Below, piece by piece: positions 30,316-38,140 of a DNA stretch of 38,140 bases; within the stretch, counting starts at the first letter, position 1, and each line of letters begins with the position of its first letter. The notes beneath the pieces were generated by a model, which was given only the letters and a program-made list of their open reading frames with translations, searched no databases and was not told the origin of the DNA. The stretch lies in the NCBI GenBank assembly GCA_019751125.1, contig JAIENU010000169.1, positions 1-38,140 of the forward strand, in the 5' to 3' direction. This DNA is from Burkholderiales bacterium. Lineage in GTDB: Bacteria; Pseudomonadota; Gammaproteobacteria; Burkholderiales; SG8-41. The position numbers and the translations under genes were made by a program.

Positions 30316-31332
30316 TTACTCGGCCTTCAAAATCCACTGCACCATGGCGCGCAGGTCCTGCTCCTGCAGATTCTGGAACGGGGGCATGGGCGTGGTGCCC
30401 CAGACCCCCTGGCCGCCGGCGCGAACCTTGGCAACAAGCCTCGATTCTGCACCGGAATCACCACGGTATTTTGAAGCAATTTCGGCCAGTGCGGGCCCGA
30501 TCGTGCGCTGTTTTGGCGCATGACAGGCCAGGCAACCGTTTTTATCGGCCAGACTGCGGCCCGGATCCGACACCACAGCCGGTGCGGCCGCCGGAACCGC
30601 CGATGCCACTGGCAACGCTGCCATGCGCACCGGCCCGAATAGCCGGTACTGCTCAACAAGGTCACCATGAGATCCTGCGGCATGGTCAGGCAGTTGCGAG
30701 GTGATGCGTGGTTCCGGACCACAGTTGCGCATGCAGGCCACTGCCTTGACGTCCGGCTTGCCACGCGTTTCCCACAGGCCGTGCTTGCGGGTCATGCCGT
30801 TGCGGTTGGGCAGGCGCGCCTGCACCTCGGCCATGTTTTTGTCGGACAGCACGAAACTGCCGGGAACGATATTGCCCTGGTGCAGGATGTAGGCTGTCAA
30901 CGCATACACCTCGTCGGCTGTCAGTGTCTTCGGTGCCTGCCAGGGCATTGCGCGGTTGATGTAGTCCCAAAGCGTGGAAATTTTCGACAGCTTCATCACC
31001 GTGCTGCGCTGTTCCCCGCCTTTCGCCAGCCCGGCGACACGGCCGGTCCTGATGTCCTCCGCGGTGACGCCACCGATCAGCGGCGGGAAGAACTGGTTCG
31101 ATTCGCCGAAGCTGCCGTGACAGGACGCACACTTGGCCTCCCACACCACTTCACCGTGGGACACGCTGCCCGATCCGGGAGGGAGCCCCTTGAAATCCCC
31201 GCGGACATCAGTATCCCAGGCTGCAATTTCAGCCGGTGTCGCGGCACGGCCGATGCCGGAATGCTGCGCCCAGGCCTGATTCGCGGCCAGCACCAGCGCC
31301 ATTGCACAAAGCGCCTTATTCCACCTGGACAT
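30316..31332 (-). CDS. soxD: SoxD dihaem cytochrome c (sulfane dehydrogenase subunit)
   Basis: SoxD is the electron-transfer subunit of sulfane dehydrogenase SoxCD, which oxidises the sulfane sulfur left on SoxY and takes up six electrons. The 338-residue precursor has a signal peptide ending NQAWA and two haem sites, CASCH (Cys68, Cys71, His72) and CLACH (Cys267, Cys270, His271), joined by a long linker with a Pro/Ala-rich segment. The ATG at 31332 lies inside soxC (17-base overlap) with GAGG six bases upstream; a longer open frame extends further into soxC but lacks a signal peptide. Confidence 0.94.
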   Translation of the reverse strand: MSRWNKALCAMALVLAANQAWAQHSGIGRAATPAEIAAWDTDVRGDFKGLPPGSGSVSHGEVVWEAKCASCHGSFGESNQFFPPLIGGVTAEDIRTGRVAGLAKGGEQRSTVMKLSKISTLWDYINRAMPWQAPKTLTADEVYALTAYILHQGNIVPGSFVLSDKNMAEVQARLPNRNGMTRKHGLWETRGKPDVKAVACMRNCGPEPRITSQLPDHAAGSHGDLVEQYRLFGPVRMAALPVASAVPAAAPAVVSDPGRSLADKNGCLACHAPKQRTIGPALAEIASKYRGDSGAESRLVAKVRAGGQGVWGTTPMPPFQNLQEQDLRAMVQWILKAE

Positions 31333-32608
31333 TGGAAACCTCGCCGCTGGCCGCGACCAGCCAGGACTGGATGGCGTTGTTGTGATAAATCGAGCGCGTG
31401 CCGCGCACCGCACGCAGTTGCGCAATCTTCGGCTGCACATAGCCGGTGTCGTCGATTGCACGGCTTTGCAGGATGGCCGGACGGCCATCCCAGTTCCAGG
31501 CCATGTTGAAACGGGTCAATGCCTTGGGCAGCACCGGCGTTTCCAGCCTAGCAGTCTTCCAGTTGCGTCCACCGTCAACGGAAACATCGACGCGACGGAT
31601 GCGACCGCGGCCGGACCAGGCCAGGCCGGTAACGTTGTACTGCCCCTTGTTCAGCAGCACCTGTCCGCCGGAGGGTGTGGTGATCACCGATTTGCACTCC
31701 TGCACCGAGCTGTACTGGCGGTGCAGCCCGTCCGGCATCAGGTCGATGTAGTGCAAGGCTTCTTCGCGCGTATCCCAGGGCTGGTCGCCGACTTCGAGGC
31801 GACGCAGCCATTTCACCCAGGACACACCCTGCACGCCCGGCACCACCAGCCGCAGCGGATACCCGTTCTCCGGCCGCAGGCACTCGCCATTCATCGCCCA
31901 GGCCACGATCACGTCATCCAGCGCGCGCTCCATGCCGATGGTACGGGTCAGGCCCGAGCCGTCCGCACCTTCAGCGAGGATGTAACGGCCCTTCTTAACA
32001 TCGGCGCCGCAATGCTCCAGCAGCGTGGCCAGGCGCACACCGGTGAATTCACAGCAGGACAGCATGCCGTGGCTGTATTGCACGGTGGGTACCGCGACGT
32101 TGGCCCACTCCATGCCGCTGTTGGCGCCGCATTCGATGAAATGGATGCGCGAGACCGATGGCAGGCGCATCAGGTCATCCATCGTGTAGACCTTGGCCTC
32201 GCGGACCAGTCCGTGCAGCATCAGCCGGTGCTGGCGCGGGTCGATGTCCCACCAGCCCTGGTGATGGCGTTCGAAATGCAGGCCGTTGGGCGTGATGATG
32301 CCGAACAGTCCCTGCAACGGCGCAAACGCCACCGAGGACTGTGAAACCCGTGTCAGGCCCGGGCTCTCCCGGCGCTGCAGGTTTTTTTCGTATTCCGAAG
32401 GTTTGCCGTAGCCGCGCGCCGCCACCGGCTGGCCAAGGCCGGTACTGTGCGCCGGCAACTGCAGGATGGCCGGATCACCCTGAGCCATCGCAGCACCTCC
32501 TGACAGCGCAGCCACAGCGCCACCGGTCAGCGACAGCGACCTGCGCAGGAAACGGCGGCGGTCTTCCACCGCCGGCCGAACCTGGCCGATGGCGGTGATC
32601 CGCTTCAC
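31316..32608 (-). CDS. soxC: Sulfane dehydrogenase molybdopterin subunit SoxC
   Basis: SoxC is a sulfite-oxidase-family molybdenum enzyme and the catalytic part of SoxCD. The 430-residue precursor has a twin-arginine signal (DRRRFLRRSLSLTGG), the molybdenum-ligand cysteine in HFIECGANSGMEW (Cys160), the GVQGVSWVKWLRRLEV segment and a C-terminal immunoglobulin-like dimerisation domain. The start is the GTG at 32608, which overlaps the TGA of the upstream regulator as GTGA, so the two are probably translated in sequence. Having soxCD predicts complete oxidation of thiosulfate to sulfate without sulfur globules. Confidence 0.96.
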   Translation of the reverse strand: MKRITAIGQVRPAVEDRRRFLRRSLSLTGGAVAALSGGAAMAQGDPAILQLPAHSTGLGQPVAARGYGKPSEYEKNLQRRESPGLTRVSQSSVAFAPLQGLFGIITPNGLHFERHHQGWWDIDPRQHRLMLHGLVREAKVYTMDDLMRLPSVSRIHFIECGANSGMEWANVAVPTVQYSHGMLSCCEFTGVRLATLLEHCGADVKKGRYILAEGADGSGLTRTIGMERALDDVIVAWAMNGECLRPENGYPLRLVVPGVQGVSWVKWLRRLEVGDQPWDTREEALHYIDLMPDGLHRQYSSVQECKSVITTPSGGQVLLNKGQYNVTGLAWSGRGRIRRVDVSVDGGRNWKTARLETPVLPKALTRFNMAWNWDGRPAILQSRAIDDTGYVQPKIAQLRAVRGTRSIYHNNAIQSWLVAASGEVSNVQVE

Positions 32609-32970
32609 GCCCGCGCCCCCCGCCTGGCCGGGGGCGGCATCAGCTTTGCCAGCTGGCGCTTCATAGGACGGCGGTCATCAATGCGCGAGGCGATGCGGTT
32701 GCAGGCGGTGCGGCACAGCTCCGCCATGGTGTCATCGGCCATCTGGTAATAGATCTGGTTGCCTTCGCGGCGGCGCGACAGCAGCCCGTTGCGGTGCATC
32801 AGGTTGAGATGGCGTGAAATGTTGGATTGCGTCGAACCGGTGGCCTCGACAATTTCCGTCACCGTGCGCTCCGCCTGGCAGATCGCGTGGATGATCTTCA
32901 ACCGCGTCGGCTCCGACATCACCGAAAAATATTGCGCGACCTCACCGAATATTTCATCAATTTCGTTCAT
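32605..32970 (-). CDS. ArsR-family repressor of the sox operon
   Basis: This 121-residue protein is a winged-helix ArsR/SmtB regulator: MSEPTRLKIIHAI, then the recognition helix STQSNISRHLNLMHRNGLL and the wing RREGNQIYYQM. It is the first gene of the sox operon and its promoter holds a perfect inverted repeat, so it probably represses itself and soxCDYZAXB. It has three cysteines, Cys31, Cys86 and Cys90. Relatives such as SqrR, BigR and SoxR-type regulators sense persulfide through two conserved cysteines, and Cys31 with Cys86 or Cys90 lies at similar places; this is inference from motif position. It lacks the ELCVCDL metal site of ArsR proper. Confidence 0.9.
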   Translation of the reverse strand: MNEIDEIFGEVAQYFSVMSEPTRLKIIHAICQAERTVTEIVEATGSTQSNISRHLNLMHRNGLLSRRREGNQIYYQMADDTMAELCRTACNRIASRIDDRRPMKRQLAKLMPPPARRGARA

Positions 32971-32997
32971 GGCTCGCCACAGAAAAATTGTTATATC

Positions 32998-33028
32998 TGA
33001 CTATATGCGCATAAACTCATATAGTCAA
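32998..33028 (-). promoter_or_regulatory. Sox operon promoter with overlapping palindromic operator
   Basis: On the minus strand TTGACT (33023-33028) and TATAGT (33000-33005) are separated by exactly 17 bases, a near-consensus sigma-70 promoter. Superimposed on it is a perfect 10-bp inverted repeat, TGACTATATG (32998-33007) and CATATAGTCA (33018-33027), with a 10-base centre, so one arm covers the -10 and the other the -35. A smaller palindrome TATGCGCATA lies at 33004-33013. A repressor bound here would block polymerase; the encoded ArsR protein is the obvious candidate. The 132 bases from 33029 to the def stop show no gene or clear terminator. Confidence 0.75.
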
Positions 33029-33160
33029 AAACAAGACAGCGGCAACCGTTGGCGCGGCGCAGCACAAAAAGGAATTACGGCAAATCCCCGGTGAAATTGC
33101 CAAGAAGAAACAAGGGGGCGCGCTTATGCTGCAGACGCTGCCGCAGCCGCCGGGATGCGG

Positions 33161-33694
33161 TCAGTCGTCGGGGACGTTCTGTCCCGGAAACAGCTCTTCG
33201 GTAAACCCGAAGCGGCTCAGGTCGCGGATGCGCATCGGGTACAGAATGCCGTCGAGGTGGTCGCATTCATGCTGCACCACCCGGGCATGGAAACCTTCAA
33301 CACTGCGGTCGATGGGCTGGCCGGAAGCATCAAAACCGCGGTAACGCAGGCGGCGATAGCGCGGCACCTCTCCACGCATGCCGGGCACCGACAGGCAACC
33401 CTCCCAGCCATCCTCCATCTCATCCGACAGGGGCTCCAGCAGCGGATTGATCAGCACCGTGTACGGCACCGGCTGGGCATCGGGATAACGCGGGCTTGCG
33501 CTGAAGCCGAAGATCACCACGCGCAGCAGCACGCCGATCTGCGGTGCAGCCAGCCCGGCACCGTTCAGCGCATGCATGGTGTCTTCCATGTCGCGCAGCA
33601 GTTCATGCAGCTCCGGGGTGCCGAAGCGCACCACCGGCTGCGACCGTTGCAGCAGCCGCGGATCGCCCATGCGCAGCACCGGCCGCACTGCCAC
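33161..33694 (-). CDS. def: Peptide deformylase
   Basis: Def removes the formyl group from the N-terminus of new proteins. The 177-residue protein has the three family motifs: [11 protein letters not shown] (about residues 46-55), EGCLSVPG with metal-ligand Cys100, and QHECDHLDG with His142, Glu143 and His146. The GTG at 33694 lies one base after the mtnP stop and gives the usual betaproteobacterial start [15 protein letters not shown]; an ATG nine codons in would cut this. Such def copies often exist beside a second def next to fmt, so this may be a paralogue; that cannot be seen here. Confidence 0.95.
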   Translation of the reverse strand: MAVRPVLRMGDPRLLQRSQPVVRFGTPELHELLRDMEDTMHALNGAGLAAPQIGVLLRVVIFGFSASPRYPDAQPVPYTVLINPLLEPLSDEMEDGWEGCLSVPGMRGEVPRYRRLRYRGFDASGQPIDRSVEGFHARVVQHECDHLDGILYPMRIRDLSRFGFTEELFPGQNVPDD

Positions 33695-33695
33695 C

Positions 33696-34451
33696 TCAGC
33701 CTCCCTCGCCCATGGCTGTCAGCACCCGCAGCACATCCTTCATCACCCGCGCTGAGGTCTGGTGTATCTGCTCCAGCGAGATGGCTTCGCGGTTGTCGCC
33801 ACGTCCTGCCGCGGCATTGACCACCACGGCCAGCATCGCGTATTCGAGACCCAGTTCCCGCGCCAGTGCCGCCTCCGGCATGCCGGTCATGCCGACCAGA
33901 TCGGCACCGTCACGCGCCATGCGCCCGATTTCAGCAGCGGTTTCAAGCCGCGGACCCTGGGTCGCGCCGTAAGTCCCGCCTTCAATGAGGGTCGTGCCGG
34001 CCCGCACTGCCGCTCGGCGCAGGCGCTCGCGCAATGCGGCGCTGAAAGGCTGCGTGAAATCGATGTGCTGCAGCGGTTGTGACAGCCCGTCGAAATAAGT
34101 GGATTCCCGGCCCCAGGTGTAATCAATGATCTGGTCGGGCAATACCAGGCTGCCCGCGGGCATCCGCTCGTGGATGCCGCCGACAGTGGCCACAGCCACA
34201 ACGTCACGCACACCGGCGGCGTGCAGCGCCCACAGATTGGCGCGGTAATTGATGCGGTGGGGCGCGATCGAATGGTCGCTGCCATGCCGCGGCAGGAACA
34301 GGATGGGCAAACTGCCGAGTCGGCCCCGGGTCAGCGCCGCGGAAGGCTCGCCATACGGCGTGCTCACCGTTTCGCTGCCTTCAATAACCAGGGCCTCGAC
34401 GCGATCCAACCCGCTGCCGCCTATGATGCCAAGCAAGGTTTTGTCCTTCAT
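33696..34451 (-). CDS. mtnP: S-methyl-5'-thioinosine/thioadenosine phosphorylase
   Basis: This 251-residue purine nucleoside phosphorylase-family protein splits a 5'-methylthio nucleoside with phosphate. Motifs are GIIGGSGLD (phosphate-binding start), [20 protein letters not shown] and [10 protein letters not shown], and a purine-site segment VVVNAAAGR. At the two positions where adenine-specific MTAP has Asp, it has Asn212 and Ala214. As I recall this is the pattern of the Pseudomonas aeruginosa enzyme, which prefers methylthioinosine. The ATG at 34451 follows hpt by 7 bases, and def starts one base after it. Hpt could salvage the hypoxanthine released. Family certain, substrate inferred. 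Confidence 0.9.
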   Translation of the reverse strand: MKDKTLLGIIGGSGLDRVEALVIEGSETVSTPYGEPSAALTRGRLGSLPILFLPRHGSDHSIAPHRINYRANLWALHAAGVRDVVAVATVGGIHERMPAGSLVLPDQIIDYTWGRESTYFDGLSQPLQHIDFTQPFSAALRERLRRAAVRAGTTLIEGGTYGATQGPRLETAAEIGRMARDGADLVGMTGMPEAALARELGLEYAMLAVVVNAAAGRGDNREAISLEQIHQTSARVMKDVLRVLTAMGEGG

Positions 34452-34458
34452 CGCCGCA

Positions 34459-35016
34459 TCAGCCGCGCAAGGCGTAGATCGCCGGCAGGTTGCGCCACAG
34501 GCCTTGTACATCCATGCCGTAACCGAAGAGGTAGCGGTCAGGCAGCGTGACGCCAATAAAATCGGCAGACACCGGTTTGGCCCGTCCCAGCTGTTTTTCG
34601 GCAAACACGACAATCAGCACACGTCCCGCCCCCTTGGCCAGGACTTCGGTACGCACCGCAGCCAGCGTCTTGCCCTCGTCCAGCACATCATCAACGATCA
34701 GCACGGTGCGTCCGGCTACTGCATCAGGCACCGGCATCCGCCACTGCAACTCGCCGCCGCGAGTGGCATCGCCGTAGCGGGTGGCATCGACATAATCAAG
34801 GTCCACCGGCAGCTCGAGCAAGGGCAGCAGCTGTCCGGCAAAAATCAGCCCGCCGCGCATCAGCACCAGTGCCAGCGGCCGCTCCTCCTGCCCGGCCAGC
34901 GCCGCATTGACTGCAGCCGCAACACGGCCGACCGCAGCAGCCACCTCATCGGCGGCGAGCAGGCAATCGGCCTGCGCAAGCACGGATTTGGCCGCGGCAA
35001 TCGTGGGCTTGTCCAA
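34459..35016 (-). CDS. hpt: Hypoxanthine-guanine phosphoribosyltransferase
   Basis: Hpt converts hypoxanthine or guanine with PRPP to IMP or GMP. The 185-residue protein has the type I PRTase fold with the PRPP-binding motif VLIVDDVLDEGKTL, LVLMRGGLIFAG near the N-terminus, and the flexible-loop region DATRYGDATRGGELQW. The start is TTG at 35016, which fits the family N-terminus (MDKPTIAAAKSVLAQADCLL); no ATG is available and no strong ribosome site is visible. It follows the DsrE-like gene by 16 bases and precedes mtnP by 7. Confidence 0.92.
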   Translation of the reverse strand: MDKPTIAAAKSVLAQADCLLAADEVAAAVGRVAAAVNAALAGQEERPLALVLMRGGLIFAGQLLPLLELPVDLDYVDATRYGDATRGGELQWRMPVPDAVAGRTVLIVDDVLDEGKTLAAVRTEVLAKGAGRVLIVVFAEKQLGRAKPVSADFIGVTLPDRYLFGYGMDVQGLWRNLPAIYALRG

Positions 35017-35032
35017 AAGCGGCCCGGCTGCT

Positions 35033-35401
35033 TCAGTAGGTGAAAGTGACCACGTCGTCGTCCATCGCCTGCTCGACGATGTAGGCGCCGCCGACGATTT
35101 CGGTGACCTCTGGAATCAGGTCGTCGCCCCACAGCTCCAGCGTCGGCGTGCACACCTTGAAATGCACACCCGCCTCATGCGCGTCACGGATGAAGTCGTA
35201 AACGCTCTTCTGCGCGCCTTCCTTGACGAACAGGTTTTCAGCGACACCTTTTTTCGCAAGCTGTCCGGCACTGCCGGTGAACACCAGCTCGACGTGGTAA
35301 TCCATCGCCGCAGCCACCGTGGCCTGGAAAAACGGCGCTCCCAGCTCGGCGGCCCGCGCCGGGTCGGTATTCGCCATCACGATCATCAGCTTGCTGGCCA
35401 T
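35033..35401 (-). CDS. DsrE-family putative sulfur-relay protein
   Basis: This 122-residue protein has the DsrE/F-like alpha/beta fold: MASKLMIVMANTDPARAAELGAPFFQATVAA is cut by a family-typical strand-helix pattern, and VELVFTGSAGQLAKKG follows. It has one cysteine, Cys84, in FKVCTPTLELWG, at the place where some DsrE proteins carry persulfide. It is not beside dsr genes but between hpt and galU, so its partner is unknown. The ATG at 35401 is clear. Sulfur transfer is inferred from family; a function in thiosulfate oxidation is not shown. Confidence 0.8.
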   Translation of the reverse strand: MASKLMIVMANTDPARAAELGAPFFQATVAAAMDYHVELVFTGSAGQLAKKGVAENLFVKEGAQKSVYDFIRDAHEAGVHFKVCTPTLELWGDDLIPEVTEIVGGAYIVEQAMDDDVVTFTY

Positions 35402-35463
35402 GCGTTTTTAAGTCTCAGGAAATGCAGAATTGATGATTGATGTTAGCACGCACCCTGCCACGC

Positions 35464-36366
35464 TCAGGCATCCAGCTTGCGCAGGTAACGGCGGAAATCA
35501 CGGCCGATTTCGGCATGGCGCAGGCCCAGCTCGACATTCGCCTCGAGGTAGCCCAGCTTGCTGCCGCAGTCATAACGGCGGCCTTCGAATTCATGGGCCA
35601 GCACCGTCTGCCGCCGCTGCAGGCGGGCAATCGCATCGGTGAGCTGGATTTCGCCGCCGCGGCCCGCGCTTGATTTCGACAGCTCCCCGAAAATCTCCGG
35701 GGTCAGGATGTAGCGGCCGACCACACCCAGAGCCGACGGCGCCTGCGCCGCCGGCGGTTTTTCGACAATGCCGGTGATGGCATGCGGAGAGCGTGAACCC
35801 CGCTCCAGTGCGACCACGCCGTAGCGCGAGATTTCAGCCCGAGGCACCTTCTTCACCGCAACCACCGAACAACCTTCACTGCGATGCAGGCGCTCCATCT
35901 GCGCCAGTGCCGGCACCTTCGCGCTGATCAGGTCATCGGCCAGCAGCACCGCAAACGGCTCGTTGCCGACCACCGGCTGCGCGCAGAGCACGGCATGGCC
36001 GAGGCCCAGCGGTTCAGCCTGGCGCACAAAAATGCAGTTCACACCCCGCGGCAGGATGCCGCGCACCTCCGCCAGCAGCGCCGTCCTGCCGGCGCGCTCC
36101 AGCGCATGCTCCAGCTCGAAGGCCTGGTCGAAGTGGTCCTCGATCGCGCGTTTGCCGCGGCCCGTCACAAAAATCAGTTCTTTGACGCCGGCTGCAACCG
36201 CCTCTTCGACCGCATACTGGATCAGCGGCTTGTCGACGACCGGCAGCATTTCCTTGGGACTCGCCTTGGTCGCCGGCAGAAAGCGGGTGCCCAATCCTGC
36301 GACCGGAAACACCGCCTTGCGTATGGAGGATCGGGAAGAAGTCTTCACCGTCTTTTTTTGTGCCAC
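35464..36366 (-). CDS. galU: UTP-glucose-1-phosphate uridylyltransferase
   Basis: GalU makes UDP-glucose from UTP and glucose 1-phosphate for polysaccharides and lipopolysaccharide core; UDP-glucose could also feed SenB. The 300-residue protein has the nucleotide-binding motif [43 protein letters not shown] and VEKPP. The GTG at 36366 is chosen because AGGGGG lies 5 bases upstream; another GTG at 36387 would overlap the ligA stop and has no such site. It follows ligA in the same direction. Confidence 0.96.
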   Translation of the reverse strand: MAQKKTVKTSSRSSIRKAVFPVAGLGTRFLPATKASPKEMLPVVDKPLIQYAVEEAVAAGVKELIFVTGRGKRAIEDHFDQAFELEHALERAGRTALLAEVRGILPRGVNCIFVRQAEPLGLGHAVLCAQPVVGNEPFAVLLADDLISAKVPALAQMERLHRSEGCSVVAVKKVPRAEISRYGVVALERGSRSPHAITGIVEKPPAAQAPSALGVVGRYILTPEIFGELSKSSAGRGGEIQLTDAIARLQRRQTVLAHEFEGRRYDCGSKLGYLEANVELGLRHAEIGRDFRRYLRKLDA

Positions 36367-36379
36367 ATCAACCCCCTGT

Positions 36380-38140
<1,761 letters not shown>

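Noticed and set aside
33029-33160. Intrinsic terminator after def
   Set aside because: Only a short GCTGC/GCAGC pairing without a T tract is visible, so no terminator is called.

Overview
The window looks like a chromosomal segment of a GC-rich, sulfur-oxidising betaproteobacterium. This rests on three things: the block rpsB-tsf-pyrH-frr-uppS-cdsA-dxr-rseP-bamA-skp-lpxD-fabZ-lpxA-lpxB-rnhB, the ppsA/ppsR and ligA-galU arrangements, and a complete arsR-soxCDYZAXB thiosulfate-oxidation operon. The exact genus cannot be read from the sequence. I saw no rRNA, tRNA, insertion sequence, phage gene or CRISPR array. Both edges cut genes: pyrG loses its last codons at the left edge and ligA loses its N-terminus at the right edge.

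Layout. (1) 1-5791: pyrG and ppsA on the minus strand, with ppsR divergent from ppsA and convergent with an SpoU/TrmH RNA methyltransferase. (2) 5817-8117: a divergent pair, senA (EgtB-like) and senB (glycosyltransferase-like), which matches the selenoneine pathway known from Variovorax. It sits between rnhB and the methyltransferase and is bounded on one side by a very AT-rich spacer. (3) 8164-22378: a long minus-strand run from rpsB to rnhB covering translation factors, UMP kinase, isoprenoid and phospholipid precursors, outer-membrane assembly and lipid A synthesis. It has a promoter, a structured rpsB leader and a strong intrinsic terminator or attenuator between rpsB and tsf. (4) 22650-26020: map-glnD on the plus strand. 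(5) 26138-32970: arsR-soxC-soxD-soxY-soxZ-soxA-soxX-soxB on the minus strand, read from a promoter whose -10 and -35 boxes lie inside a perfect 10-bp inverted repeat. (6) 33161-38140: ligA-galU-dsrE-like-hpt-mtnP-def on the minus strand.

How the genes work together. SoxXA, SoxYZ, SoxB and SoxCD form the full periplasmic multienzyme system that oxidises thiosulfate to sulfate, probably under control of the adjacent ArsR-family repressor. LpxA/LpxD/LpxB and FabZ make lipid A precursors, and BamA, Skp and RseP build and monitor the envelope. Dxr, UppS and CdsA supply isoprenoid and phospholipid precursors. hpt and mtnP are adjacent and could form a methylthioinosine to hypoxanthine to IMP salvage step. 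The most unusual element is the senA/senB pair. It lacks a neighbouring selenophosphate synthetase (senC/selD), so the organism would have to draw selenophosphate and hercynine from genes elsewhere.
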